Source: Anaerolineae bacterium
GTDB taxonomy: Bacteria; Chloroflexota; Anaerolineae; JAAYZQ01
NCBI GenBank assembly: GCA_016929795.1
Contig: JAFGIA010000084.1
Coordinates: 1 to 40,580 of the forward strand
Direction: 5' to 3'
DNA length: 40,580 bases
This document shows positions 22,024-33,270 of this stretch, piece by piece; the first letter of the stretch is position 1, and every line of letters begins with the position of its first letter. The notes under the pieces are model-generated. The model was not told the DNA's origin and ran no database searches. It saw only the letters and a list, made by a program, of their open reading frames with translations. Both the position numbers and the translations under genes were made by a program.

Positions 22024-25000
22024 TCAGTCGTTGCGATAGACGAGCGGCAGGTAGAAGCGGAAGAGCGGCTCGACGGCGTCAAAGGTGACGGGCGCGCCGG
22101 GCGCGCTGCCGATGCCCTGGTCGCTGCCGACCGCGAGGTAGGTATCGTTGGTGATCCTGCCGGCGACGTCGATCGTGGCGCGGAACCAGACCGTCGCCGT
22201 GGCGCCGGGCGCGATGCTGGCGACCGTCCAGGTGACATCGCCGCCGGCGTAGGCGTCGCCACCGTCGAGGTAGGTGAGGCCGGCGGGCAGGGTGTCGTGC
22301 ACCACCACGCCAGTCGCGGCGGCGCTGCCTGTGTTCTCGACGGTCAGCGTGTAGGTGACCACCTCACCCACGTAGGCGGGTGGCCCGGCCGTGGTCTCGT
22401 AGACCTTGCTCACCGCCAGCGTGGGTGCCCTCACGGTCACCGCGGCCTCGGAGAGGTTGTTGTCGTCGCGTGGCTCGATGTCGTCGGGGCTGTCGCAGCC
22501 AGTGGCGATCTCGTTGACGAGCAGGGTGCCGTCGGACAGGCCGGGGTCGATCCGCGCCACCAGGTCAAAGAACCAGGTGTTGTCTGCCCACTGGGTGCCC
22601 GCCGCCCACACGATCGTGTTGCCGTCGATCAGCTCGGGGTGCCAGCGCTCGTCGGGGTTCCAGGGCGTGGTGGCGGTGACAAAGGTCATGCCGGATGGCA
22701 GCGTGTCGGTCAGGTGCGTGCCCCACTCCGGGTCGCTGTGCCAGGGCCAGCGGTTGGCGTTGCCAAACTCGACGGTAAAGGTGACGATACCGCCCGGCAC
22801 CGGCTCGCCGCCGCTGTGCACCTTTTCCACGTACAGGTCGGGGCCGGTGTAGGCCGTGACCGCCGACACATTATCCTCGGGCGCCACGTCCCCGTCGATC
22901 GGCGCCTCGGCGATGTTGACGAACGTCATGCCCTCGTCGCCGATGACGCCCGGGTAGAGGTCGAGCGTGAAGGCGAACCCGGTGCTCCAGCCTGGCTCGA
23001 GCCGGCTGAAGGTCCACTCGACATAGCCGGGCGTGTTAAGCGTCACGTCGACCCACTCCCAGAACCAGGTCCACCAGTTGCCATTGAACGTCGTGTACGC
23101 CGGCAGCGTGTCGCCGACGACCACGTCGAACAGCCCGACGGTGCCGACGTTGTGCACGTCGATCTGGTATTGGAGCTGGCCCTCCCAGTTCCACTGGTAC
23201 GACTTGATGATCATCAGGTTCGGGCCAGGCTCGCGCACGACGTCGACGCGGCACGAATCATTGTTCCGTGGCCAACTGTCATTGTCCATGGCGACGTGCG
23301 CACAGTTCTCGATCACGGTACCCGGGGCCGTGTCGGGCTCGATGGCCACGCGCACCGTCAGGTTGATCCACTCTCCCGGCTCCATCACGCCCAGGTCCCA
23401 CACCGCCATCGTGGGGTCGACATAGTCGGGCGGGAAGAGCACCCAGTTTGGCCAGTCCTGGCGCCACGCCTCGACGAACGAGGTGCCTGGCGGCAGCAGG
23501 TCGGTGAGGGTCATGGGGGCGGCCATGTTGCCATGGTTGTGCACGTGCAGGCTATAGTCGACGATCCCGCCGGGCACCAGGGTGCCCGACCCCAAGTTCT
23601 TGTAGGCGCCGGCATCCCATCGCGGCTCGCCAACCCACACGTCGTCGCGTTGGTGCCAGTTGTTGCCGGGGTCGGAATCGGGTGTGGTGACGATCTCGAC
23701 GGTGTTGGTGAGCTGCGTGCCCGGCTGCAAGGCGGGGTCGAGGGCGAGCTGCACGTACACCTGGTCGCCCCAGTTGCCCGGCACGCTCGGCACCTCCAGA
23801 ATGAGCTGGCTGCCCGACGCGACCTCTTCCCAGCCATAGCCGTTCTCCGACCACCAGCGCACGATCGTGGTGCCTGCCGGGATGGTGTCGCTGATCACGA
23901 CAGGCCCGCCCGGCACCGGCCCGTTGTTGCCATAGTCGATGCGCCACAGCATCGTCTCGCCGGCGGCGGGGTCGCCCGGGTCCGGGCTCTTGTTCACCCA
24001 CAGATCGGGCTGCTCGTCGATGACGTACACCTCGGCCTCGGCGTGGTTGTTCCACGGATCCTCGTCGAAGGGCGTCCAGGAGTCGGCCACGTTGTGCACC
24101 CACTCGCCGGAGCTGGCGGTGTTGACCAGGTAAAGGTAGAACTGGATCTCCTGCCCCGGATCAAACTGGCCCAGGTCCCACACGACCTGGTTATCGACGA
24201 ACGTGGGGGTCACGCCGCTCGAGTCGTCCACGTACGTGGCGTTGGCCGGCAGGGTGTCGGTGATGATCACCTGGCTGGCGGGTCCGTCGCCGTGGTTGCG
24301 CAGGCGCAGGCCAAAGACGACGGGGCCTCCGGGGTATGCCTGGGCGTTGCCCTCGGGCCACTTTTCCATGGTGACGTTCGGCGCCGGCTCGCGAAAGACA
24401 TTGATCACACAGTCGCCGTCGGGCTCGTAGTAACGCACGCCCACGTCGTGGCCGGGCCACAGGTCCCACGGTGGGTCGGTCGTCTGAAAGTCGCAAAAGT
24501 AGGCGCCGCCATCGGGGTCGACCCAGAAGTCCATCCCGACGCCATTGTCCTCCCACACGTCGCAGCGTGCATAGAGGGGATCGGTGAACCAGCCCGCATA
24601 GACCACCCCCTCGACCGTGTCGTCGCCGAGGTCGATCACGCCCGTGATCTCGCCGATCTGCACGTCGGCCGCCTGGCCGTTGTCCAGGTGCACGTACACC
24701 CAATCCCCGGGCAGCATGTCGGGCTGCCCCGGCACCCACTGGCCCATGTTGGTGTTAAAGCCAGTCTGCCCCGGCGACCACCAGGGAACCTGCTGTGTCT
24801 GGATCTCCATAGTGGCCTTGGGCACGCCGAGATCGTCGGTGACCGTGATCCAGGCCGTGTGGCCCGCTTCGTAGCGGGTCTCGATCCAGTCGTGACCATA
24901 GTTCACGTCGAGCAGCACGTCGGGGGTGCGGAAGGGCCGGTGGTAGGTCACCCAGGTGTAGCCATCGAGCGCCTCGAAGCGGATATATCCCTCGCCGCCG

Positions 25001-27678
25001 CGCGGCACGTCGGGATAGGTGGCGAGGTAGTTGCCGCTCAGGTCGGTGACCACCTCGCGGTAGCCGTCATCCCACCAGCCGTGGACCTGGACGCTCTGGC
25101 TATACCAGCCGCCGATCTGGCCCCACACTTCGTCGGTGCTCGAGTCGGCCTCGGCGGTGAGAGGGTCGGGGATGACGGCGGTGATGGGGTCCGCCCCGGG
25201 TGGGGCAACGACGGTGACGGCGTCGCCGGGGAAGAGGTCGCCGACAAAGGTGCCCCAGTTGCCAGCCAGGTTGGCCACGGTGTAGAGTGTGGTGTAGGGG
25301 GTGGTGATGGTGATCGGGCTGCCGGGCTGCGCCTCGCCCCACATATCCGTCCGTCCGTCCTGCTCCAGCCAGAACTCGACGCGGAAGAGCTCGCCGGCGC
25401 GCGCCCACTGGCGGACACGATTCCCATTGGGCGCCTGGTAGATGGCGTACACGGTACCACCCGGCCAGATGTCGCCACCTGCATCTGCCACGTCGAACAC
25501 AAAGGTGCCCGACGGGTCGTGGACAGGCACGAAACGGCTGTCCCAGCCCCATGGCGTCTCGTACTCGAGCCAGAGCTTGGACGTCGGCGCCTCACCCCAG
25601 GCCCTGTCGGCCGCCGGGTCGATCTGCAGGGTGATGGTCGGCACCTGGACGCTCGCCACCCAGCCACTGTCACCGGTCACTTCCACCCAGTAGCCGGGCT
25701 GGATCTGAACCCCTTGAAAGTCGTCGTACCAGAAGCGCCACGGGTCGCCGTCGTGGTCGTCGCTCGTCTGGGCCAGGAGCGTGGTGCCGTCCGTGTCGTA
25801 CAGGCGGACGGTGAGGAACTCGTCGGGATAGTTGGGCGTGCCGCCGACGCCGTAGGGCAGGTTGACCTCAAAGTAGGGCGTCTCCCAATAGGAGGGATTA
25901 AACACGCCAAAGGTGCGGTGGCCGGTGGCCGCCTCATAAAAGTAGACGTACATCATGCTCATGCCGTCGCGCACATCAAAGGCGTCAAGGGGCAGGTTGT
26001 AGGGGCCGGACACGGCGCCGGTGGTGACCGCCCAGCCAAGGGTTGGATAGTGCCAGTCGCCCCACTGGGCAGCGGTGGCCTCCAAGAAGCCATCCTGGTT
26101 GACCGTGCCGGCGACGGCATCACCGGCCGTATCGGGCTGGATGGTGACGTCGGCCACGACCATTGACATCACTGGCGCAGGGGGAAGGGGGGGCCTGGGC
26201 CCAAACTCGGCCTGGATGATGTCGCCCGGCAGCAGCTCGTAGCCGCCAGGCCGGTCGCAGGTGTTGTTCCAGCCGCACCAGCCATACTCGACGTAGGTGC
26301 CGGAGGCCAGGGTCAGGGTGTAGGTCACCGGCACGTGAGGATAGGGCGCCACGGCGTAAAAGTTCCACAAGGCCGGATAGGCGCGGAGGTGGGGCACGGC
26401 GACAGAGAGGCCCACCTCGTCGCCCTCCGCGTCGGCATAGCCGACGTAGGGCCAATGACGCGTCTCGAGGTCAGCAGGCAGGGTAACCGTGTAAGCCCAG
26501 TTGGGCTGCGCGACCGTGCTGCCCTCGGCATAGAGGCCATCAAAGTCGCTCCAGAGATAGGCGCGCACCGTGGCGCCTGCCGGCGCCCAGCCCGTGATCT
26601 GGTCGGTGGCGGCGTCGGGGCGCGCTTCGAGGTATAGTGCGGAGAGCGACGGCAGCGGCCCGCCGCCACCTGTATCGACCTCCACCACGTCGCCCGGTTC
26701 CACCCAGGCGTCGATGCTATACCAGCCGTGCGGCCAGTTGGACCAGGTTGATCCGCTCCAGCGGATATCGGTCGGGTAGGTGATATAGACCGTAGCCGTC
26801 ACCGTGGCGCCGGGATCGGCAAAACCCTGAATGATGCTCATATTGACCAGGCGGAACACGTCCGACGGGTAGACGTGGATGAGCACCGTCACCCCCGCCG
26901 CGTCGCGGTACTCGGCCTGGGCCATCATCTGCGGGCCGATGTCGGCTGTGCCGGAAAAGTCGGCCCAGAAGTTGCCGGCGGCGTCAACAGCCGTCACGAC
27001 ACGCGGCTCATCGGCGAGCAGGTAGTTCCCCTCGCCGAGGGTGACGGTGACGGGGGTGCCGGTGGTCAGCCCGGCGATGTTGCCGAACACATCGTCGTCG
27101 GTGACGTCGACATAGCCGGTGATGGCGAGGGGCGCCAGGGTGGTGGCGTAGGTGCCGTTCACGTACACGTCCCACGTCTCGCCGGGCACCACGCCGACTG
27201 GCCGGCCGTTCATGGCGCCATCGTAGGGGATGGTCCAGAAAAAGCCGGCGCCGTCGGCCTCGGCCGAGCCATACGACGCGCCGCTGTCGGTGCGGACCAC
27301 GGTGACGACGTCACCTGGTCCCACCCAGCCATAGATCGCCCCGTAGGTCAGGTCGGCGGTGAAGCCAGGGTTGGGCCGCGGCCGCCCCAGGGGTACTGGG
27401 GTCTGGCCAAACAGGCCGGGCAGGCCAGGTCCGCCGTCATACACCCGAGGGGCGGTGATCTGGGCAAAGTCGGGCAGCGCGTAGCGCACACTGTCGGGTG
27501 GGCCAGAGTCAGTCCCAGGCGGAGCCGAGTAGACATCGGGCAGACCCGAGGAGACCTCAGGCGGCCCGGCAAAGGCCGGCACCGGGCCGGCGAGCAGTAA
27601 CCACAGGGTGACGAACAATAGCGCTGCAGCAAAGGCCACCCAACGGACGATCCCATCGCGAAACCAAGAATGAGACAT
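22024..27678 (-). CDS. Giant exported protein with Ig-like modules and six DUF11 repeats
   Basis: 1884 residues. Signal peptide at about 1-37 (VAFAAALLFVTLWLLLAG). A Pro/Gly-rich segment (GPPEVSSGLPDVYSAPPGT) follows, then about ten beta modules (to about residue 1090) with a recurring ITGW-x-PAGATV / VWGQIGGW / PGDVVTV theme and many Trp and Tyr. From about 1097 to 1860 there are six DUF11-type domains, e.g. PGGPVVFGLRLRNHGDGPAS ... ITDTLPANATYVD and VGEVVTYTLTVENTGSAAAT ... VHDTLPAGLTYLD. The protein ends FRFYLPLVYRND. The likely role is a surface, sheath or adhesion protein. ATG 27678 is chosen over an in-frame start at 27825 because of GAAAGGAG six bases upstream and the signal peptide. 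It has a consensus promoter, an operator array and a structured leader. A long plus-strand frame opposite it is a composition artefact. Confidence 0.9.
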   Translation of the reverse strand: MSHSWFRDGIVRWVAFAAALLFVTLWLLLAGPVPAFAGPPEVSSGLPDVYSAPPGTDSGPPDSVRYALPDFAQITAPRVYDGGPGLPGLFGQTPVPLGRPRPNPGFTADLTYGAIYGWVGPGDVVTVVRTDSGASYGSAEADGAGFFWTIPYDGAMNGRPVGVVPGETWDVYVNGTYATTLAPLAITGYVDVTDDDVFGNIAGLTTGTPVTVTLGEGNYLLADEPRVVTAVDAAGNFWADFSGTADIGPQMMAQAEYRDAAGVTVLIHVYPSDVFRLVNMSIIQGFADPGATVTATVYITYPTDIRWSGSTWSNWPHGWYSIDAWVEPGDVVEVDTGGGGPLPSLSALYLEARPDAATDQITGWAPAGATVRAYLWSDFDGLYAEGSTVAQPNWAYTVTLPADLETRHWPYVGYADAEGDEVGLSVAVPHLRAYPALWNFYAVAPYPHVPVTYTLTLASGTYVEYGWCGWNNTCDRPGGYELLPGDIIQAEFGPRPPLPPAPVMSMVVADVTIQPDTAGDAVAGTVNQDGFLEATAAQWGDWHYPTLGWAVTTGAVSGPYNLPLDAFDVRDGMSMMYVYFYEAATGHRTFGVFNPSYWETPYFEVNLPYGVGGTPNYPDEFLTVRLYDTDGTTLLAQTSDDHDGDPWRFWYDDFQGVQIQPGYWVEVTGDSGWVASVQVPTITLQIDPAADRAWGEAPTSKLWLEYETPWGWDSRFVPVHDPSGTFVFDVADAGGDIWPGGTVYAIYQAPNGNRVRQWARAGELFRVEFWLEQDGRTDMWGEAQPGSPITITTPYTTLYTVANLAGNWGTFVGDLFPGDAVTVVAPPGADPITAVIPDPLTAEADSSTDEVWGQIGGWYSQSVQVHGWWDDGYREVVTDLSGNYLATYPDVPRGGEGYIRFEALDGYTWVTYHRPFRTPDVLLDVNYGHDWIETRYEAGHTAWITVTDDLGVPKATMEIQTQQVPWWSPGQTGFNTNMGQWVPGQPDMLPGDWVYVHLDNGQAADVQIGEITGVIDLGDDTVEGVVYAGWFTDPLYARCDVWEDNGVGMDFWVDPDGGAYFCDFQTTDPPWDLWPGHDVGVRYYEPDGDCVINVFREPAPNVTMEKWPEGNAQAYPGGPVVFGLRLRNHGDGPASQVIITDTLPANATYVDDSSGVTPTFVDNQVVWDLGQFDPGQEIQFYLYLVNTASSGEWVHNVADSWTPFDEDPWNNHAEAEVYVIDEQPDLWVNKSPDPGDPAAGETMLWRIDYGNNGPVPGGPVVISDTIPAGTTIVRWWSENGYGWEEVASGSQLILEVPSVPGNWGDQVYVQLALDPALQPGTQLTNTVEIVTTPDSDPGNNWHQRDDVWVGEPRWDAGAYKNLGSGTLVPGGIVDYSLHVHNHGNMAAPMTLTDLLPPGTSFVEAWRQDWPNWVLFPPDYVDPTMAVWDLGVMEPGEWINLTVRVAIEPDTAPGTVIENCAHVAMDNDSWPRNNDSCRVDVVREPGPNLMIIKSYQWNWEGQLQYQIDVHNVGTVGLFDVVVGDTLPAYTTFNGNWWTWFWEWVDVTLNTPGYVEWTFSRLEPGWSTGFAFTLDLYPGVIGDEGMTFVNIAEAPIDGDVAPEDNVSAVTAYTGPDLYVEKVHSGGEPVPGGIVTFTVEFGNANRWPWHSDPEWGTHLTDTLPSGMTFVTATTPWNPDERWHPELIDGNTIVWAAGTQWADNTWFFDLVARIDPGLSDGTLLVNEIATGCDSPDDIEPRDDNNLSEAAVTVRAPTLAVSKVYETTAGPPAYVGEVVTYTLTVENTGSAAATGVVVHDTLPAGLTYLDGGDAYAGGDVTWTVASIAPGATATVWFRATIDVAGRITNDTYLAVGSDQGIGSAPGAPVTFDAVEPLFRFYLPLVYRND

Positions 27679-27858
27679 GTTGTACTCCTTTCTTCCGGGA
27701 AGCAAGACAAACCACGTCAGCCATTCAAAGGTGCTTTGCTGCCCATCACCTCCTTTCCCAACTGAGCCTGGACCGGCATCCGAGCAAATGCGGACGGGGT
27801 TGGACTGTGGCAACCCTGGAGCCAAGCAGCGCGCTGTCCGTATCCCACAGGCACTTGC
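27679..27858 (-). promoter_or_regulatory. Structured leader of the DUF11 gene
   Basis: About 180 bases from the predicted transcription start to ATG 27678. On the minus strand it contains GAAAGGAGGTGAT (given-strand 27745-27757), a 13-base perfect complement of the usual 16S rRNA 3' end, and then GAAAGGAG (just upstream of the real start). The first block can pair with CACCTTTG downstream (27724-27731). The arrangement and the core GAAAGGAGG-x-GATG resemble the leader at 9903-10173. Not matched to a known riboswitch. Confidence 0.5.
27717..27746 (-). CDS. Possible nine-residue leader peptide
   Basis: ATG (27746-27744) lies within the perfect anti-anti-SD block and opens MGSKAPLNG, then TGA (27719-27717). 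Spacing from AGGAGG to ATG is only two bases, shorter than usual, so translation is doubtful; the parallel with the 10065-10160 frame is the main reason to list it. Confidence 0.25.
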   Translation of the reverse strand: MGSKAPLNG

Positions 27859-27864
27859 AGATCT

Positions 27865-27893
27865 ATTATAAGGGGCAACACACTGCCTGTCAA
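27865..27893 (-). promoter_or_regulatory. Perfect consensus promoter of the DUF11 gene
   Basis: Minus strand: TTGACA (27888-27893), 17-bp spacer, TATAAT (27865-27870). Both hexamers are exact. Predicted start near 27858. Confidence 0.85.
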
Positions 27894-27900
27894 CAATCTC

Positions 27901-27938
27901 TAATCATTCTCTAATCTGCGGTTAAGCTTCCCTTAATC
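27901..27938. promoter_or_regulatory. 11-bp-phased direct repeat array (response-regulator operator candidate)
   Basis: On the given strand TAATC, TAATC, TAAGC, TAATC start at 27901, 27912, 27923 and 27934, exactly 11 bp apart. On the minus strand this reads GATTAAG, GCTTAAC, GATTAGA, GATTAGA, ending next to the TTGACA of the DUF11 promoter. Phased 11-bp direct repeats are the usual site form for PhoB/OmpR-family regulators. Which regulator binds is unknown. Confidence 0.55.
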
Positions 27939-27947
27939 TAGCCCTCA

Positions 27948-27953
27948 TATAAT
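27948..27953 (+). promoter_or_regulatory. Candidate -10 element for a short plus-strand RNA
   Basis: TATAAT on the plus strand, nine bases after the last 11-bp repeat and without a recognisable -35, as in activator-dependent promoters. A transcript starting near 27960 would reach the terminator at 27981-28027 after roughly 70 bases. Confidence 0.3.
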
Positions 27954-27980
27954 CAGGTCATCCTTAATCAGCAGCAGCAA

Positions 27981-28027
27981 AAAAAGCCTGAAGGGCCGGC
28001 CTGGGCAAGCCGGCCCTTCGGCTTTTT
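27981..28027. terminator. Strong bidirectional intrinsic terminator
   Basis: AAGGGCCGGC (27991-28000) pairs with GCCGGCCCTT (28009-28018) around an eight-base loop; one more G-C pair, a bulged T, GCC/GGC and A5/T5 extend the stem. T-tracts occur on both strands (TTTTT at 28023-28027; an A-run at 27979-27985 gives T7 on the minus strand). Unexpectedly it lies between two divergent genes, with no annotated gene ending at it. Confidence 0.85.
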
Positions 28028-28066
28028 GGCGCCTCCCTGGCGCCTGGTGGTGAATATCCACGCCGC

Positions 28067-28095
28067 TTGTCCAATCCCCAGATCTATGCTACAAT
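28067..28095 (+). promoter_or_regulatory. Promoter of the hybrid histidine kinase gene
   Basis: TTGTCC (28067-28072), 17-bp spacer, TACAAT (28090-28095). Predicted start near 28102. This overlaps any upstream extension of the kinase frame and argues for a start at 28166 or 28184. Confidence 0.6.
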
Positions 28096-28183
28096 ACCAC
28101 TGGGCGGTCGCTCGACCTCGCCACCTGAAACCATATTGACCGTAACCGGCCACCGCCGGGAAGAGATGGAGGGCGATCCGACG

Positions 28184-30835
<2,652 letters not shown>

Positions 30836-30851
30836 CCCGAGGAGGTGTACC

Positions 30852-31568
30852 GTGTCTGACAAGTGTGGCTCAATCCTGGTCGTCGACGACAACGTCCTGA
30901 ATCGCATGGTCCTGGCCAGCAACCTGGAGCAGCAGGGCCACCGCGTGTCGCTCGCCGCCGATGGCCGCCAGGCCGTCGACATCGTCGAGTCACAGCCCGT
31001 GGACCTGGTGCTGCTCGACATCGTCATGCCCGAGATGGATGGCTACCAGGTGCTCGAGTGGCTGAAAGCCGGTGAGCACCGGCGCGACATCCCGGTCGTA
31101 ATCATCTCTGCCGTGGAAGAGATGGACAGCGTGGTGCGCTGCATTGAGATGGGCGCCGAGGACTATTTGACCAAGCCGTTCGATCCCGTGCTGCTGCGCG
31201 CCCGCATCAATGCCGGGCTCGAAAAAAAGCGGATGCGCGACCAGGAAGTCGAATATCTGCGCAATGTCGCCCTCCTGACCGATGCGGCCGCCGCCGTCGA
31301 GACGGAGCGCTTTGTGCTCGACGACCTGGCCGACGTGGCGGCCCGCCCCGACGCGCTCGGCAACCTGGCGCGCGTCTTTCAGCGCATGGCCCGCGAGGTC
31401 TATGCCCGCGAGCAACGCCTGAAACAGGAGGTGCAGGAGCTGCGCATCGAGCTGGACCAGGCCAAGCGCGAGCGGCAGGTGAGCGAGATCACCGAAACCG
31501 AGTACTTTCAACAGCTCCGCGCTCGCCTGCACGAGATCCGAAAGCCCTCCAGGCAGGATCGGGGCTAA
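30852..31568 (+). CDS. Response regulator with HAMP-like coiled-coil output region
   Basis: 238 residues. Receiver domain at 1-125: VVDDNVLNRM, phospho-Asp56 in LLDIVMPEMDG, Lys in YLTKPFDP. The C-terminal part (VALLTDAAAAVETERFVLDD ... ARPDALGNLARVFQRMAREV ... LKQEVQELRIELDQAKRE) is the helical segment common in regulators that sit beside adenylate cyclases or hybrid kinases; it has no DNA-binding motif. It may act by protein contact with a cyclase or kinase. The start is GTG 30852 with AGGAGG (30840-30845) six bases upstream; this places it 16 bases after the kinase stop. Partner of the upstream hybrid kinase by context. A link with the cyclase at 20307 is speculation. Confidence 0.9.
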   Translation: MSDKCGSILVVDDNVLNRMVLASNLEQQGHRVSLAADGRQAVDIVESQPVDLVLLDIVMPEMDGYQVLEWLKAGEHRRDIPVVIISAVEEMDSVVRCIEMGAEDYLTKPFDPVLLRARINAGLEKKRMRDQEVEYLRNVALLTDAAAAVETERFVLDDLADVAARPDALGNLARVFQRMAREVYAREQRLKQEVQELRIELDQAKRERQVSEITETEYFQQLRARLHEIRKPSRQDRG

Positions 31569-31591
31569 AATGCACAGAGATGTGACTCGCT

Positions 31592-31617
31592 CCCGCCCCC
31601 GTCCCCGGGGGCGGCCC
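31592..31617. repeat. GC-rich dispersed repeat, copy C
   Basis: CCGCCCCC (31593-31600), loop GTCCCC, GGGGGCGG (31607-31614), continuing CCC. It matches the core of copies at 13301-13328 and 20232-20257 (reverse). It lies just after the response regulator gene and could serve as a hairpin end for that mRNA. Confidence 0.7.
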
Positions 31618-31649
31618 AATCAGGCATTTGGACACAACGCGCTCTCAAC

Positions 31650-31678
31650 TTGACAGCCTCTTCAATCTTTGTTAGACT
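31650..31678 (+). promoter_or_regulatory. Promoter of the MttB-family gene
   Basis: TTGACA (31650-31655), 17-bp spacer, TAGACT (31673-31678). Predicted start near 31684. An AT-rich stretch (31686-31711, with TTTGATATATTAAAAGTATA) lies in the leader and stands out from the GC-rich surroundings; it may hold an operator. Confidence 0.7.
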
Positions 31679-31734
31679 GCTGGTGTATCTTTGATATATT
31701 AAAAGTATATCCAAGTGGAGAAAGGGGGAATTCC

Positions 31735-33132
31735 ATGTTCCACGAAATTCTGTCCGCGGATGACATTGCACAGATCCACGAAACCGCCATGCGGCTGCTG
31801 GCAGAGGTCGGCGTCGACTTGCCATACGCACCCGCGCAGGAGGCCTTCCGCCAGCACGGTGTGCGTGTCGACGGCAAGCGCGCCTATCTCACCGAGCAGC
31901 AGGTCATGGACGCCATTGCCCAGGCGCCCAGGCAGTTCCCCATCCACGCCCGCAACCCCGAGCGGAGCGTGACGGTCGGCGCAGGCCGGCCCGTCTTTGC
32001 CCCTGGCTACGGCGCGCCCTTTCTCGTCGATCTCGACGAGGGCAAGCGCGCGCCGACCATGGAAGATTATCACGACCTTGTCAAGCTCGCCCACCAGCTC
32101 CCCAACCAGGATATGAGCGGCCACCTGATCGTCGAGCCCGGGGGCGTCGACGCCGACACGGCCCACATCCGCATGCTCCACGCCCACATCGTCCATTCCG
32201 ACAAGCCTTTCATCGGCAGCGCTGCCGGCAGGAAGGGCGCTGAAGACACATTCGAGATGGCACGCATCGTATTTGGCGACCTCGACCGGCCTGTCACCAT
32301 CTGCCTGGTCAACAGCCTCACCCCCCTCGGCTTTAGCACCGAGATGCTCGAGGCGCTCGTCGCCTACGCGCAGGCGCGCCAGCCCATGGTCGTCGCCGCC
32401 CTGGCCATGGCCGGCTCCACCGCGCCGATCACCCTCGCCGGCGCGCTGGCGACGCAAACGGCCGAGCTCCTGGCCGGCATCGCCCTCAGCCAGATGATCA
32501 GTCCCGGCACGCCTGTCGTGTTTGGCTCGACGTCGACCAACATCGATATGGCCTCCGGCGCGCTGGCGATCGGCAGCCCCGAGCTGTCGCAGATGATCGC
32601 TGCTCACGCCCAGCTTGCCCGTCACTACGGCCTGCCATCCCGCTCCGGCGGCGCGCTCACCGACGCCAGCTTTCCCGACGCCCAGGCCGGCTTTGAATCG
32701 ATGATGAGCCTGCTCACCACCGTTAACAGTGGCGTCGACTTTGTGCTCCATGCCGGTGGCATCCTCAGCTCCTACCTGGCCTTCTCGTTTGAAAAGCTCG
32801 TGCTCGATGATGAGATGTGCGGCATGGTACGCCGCCTGCACCAGGGCATCACCGTCTCGCCCGATACCCTCGCCTACGACATCATTGCCCACGTCGGCCC
32901 TGGCGGCAACTACCTGATGGAGATGCACACCGTCAAGCGCTGCCGAAAGGAATTCTGGCGCCCTGCCCTGTGCGACCGCGGCGGCCTGGAAGCGTGGATG
33001 CAGGCAGGCCAACCCACCGCCGCCGGGCGCGCCCGCGAGCGCCGCCGGGCACTCATCGCCGAGCACCAGGACCCGCCACTCGACGACGCCGTCGTGCGCC
33101 AGTTGCAAAAGTTTGTCGACGAGCGTATCTGA
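31735..33132 (+). CDS. MttB-family (trimethylamine methyltransferase-like) methyltransferase, non-pyrrolysine type
   Basis: 465 residues with no in-frame amber codon, so a non-pyrrolysine member of the MttB superfamily. Family segments include an N-terminal IHETAMRLLAEVGVDLPYAP, LTEQQVMDAIAQAPRQF, VFAPGYGAPFLVDLDEGKRA, then a TIM-barrel core with VCLVNSLTPLGFSTEMLEAL-like and VFGSTSTNIDMASGALAIG stretches, and the late HAGGILSSYLAFSFEKLVLD. Characterised non-pyrrolysine members demethylate glycine betaine, proline betaine or carnitine, passing the methyl group to a corrinoid protein. No corrinoid protein is nearby. The BCCT transporter directly downstream supports a quaternary-amine substrate, inferred only. 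Start 31735 has AAAGGGGG (31721-31728) at suitable distance. Confidence 0.9.
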   Translation: MFHEILSADDIAQIHETAMRLLAEVGVDLPYAPAQEAFRQHGVRVDGKRAYLTEQQVMDAIAQAPRQFPIHARNPERSVTVGAGRPVFAPGYGAPFLVDLDEGKRAPTMEDYHDLVKLAHQLPNQDMSGHLIVEPGGVDADTAHIRMLHAHIVHSDKPFIGSAAGRKGAEDTFEMARIVFGDLDRPVTICLVNSLTPLGFSTEMLEALVAYAQARQPMVVAALAMAGSTAPITLAGALATQTAELLAGIALSQMISPGTPVVFGSTSTNIDMASGALAIGSPELSQMIAAHAQLARHYGLPSRSGGALTDASFPDAQAGFESMMSLLTTVNSGVDFVLHAGGILSSYLAFSFEKLVLDDEMCGMVRRLHQGITVSPDTLAYDIIAHVGPGGNYLMEMHTVKRCRKEFWRPALCDRGGLEAWMQAGQPTAAGRARERRRALIAEHQDPPLDDAVVRQLQKFVDERI

Positions 33133-33151
33133 CACGCCCATATATCGGCTC

Positions 33152-33218
33152 GGTATCGGGTAACGGGAATCAGGGAACGGGACGATGTCCGGGACCCGAT
33201 ACCCGTTCCCCGATGCCG
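33152..33218. repeat. Imperfect inverted repeat of GGTATCGGGxAACGGG units
   Basis: GGTATCGGGTAACGGG (33152-33167) pairs with CCCGTTCCCCGATGCC (33203-33218) with two mismatches; an internal GGGAACGGG (33173-33181) can pair perfectly with CCCGTTCCC (33203-33211) instead. It fills most of the 138-base gap between the MttB and BCCT genes. Another dispersed-repeat type; no terminator tract. Confidence 0.7.
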
Positions 33219-33270
33219 GCGTGGGAGTAGTCAGGCCGTCACACAACCACTACCGAGGTGAAAGATAACC

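Noticed and set aside
21898..26166. Plus-strand open frame of 1422 codons opposite the DUF11 gene
   Set aside because: It is antisense to a gene with signal peptide, ribosome-binding site, promoter and domain repeats. Its translation (many His, Val, Gly, Asp runs) is the usual artefact of GC-rich reverse frames, and it has no recognisable domain.
27678..27825. Longer N-terminus for the DUF11 protein (start at 27825)
   Set aside because: The extension lies upstream of a good ribosome-binding site and a clear signal peptide beginning at 27678.
28067..28183. Longer N-terminus for the hybrid kinase (TTG at 28067)
   Set aside because: This TTG is the -35 hexamer of a TTGTCC-17-TACAAT promoter, so it cannot be translated from that transcript.
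31735..33132. Pyrrolysine-type trimethylamine methyltransferase
   Set aside because: The frame runs to full length without an internal TAG, so it is a non-pyrrolysine homologue.
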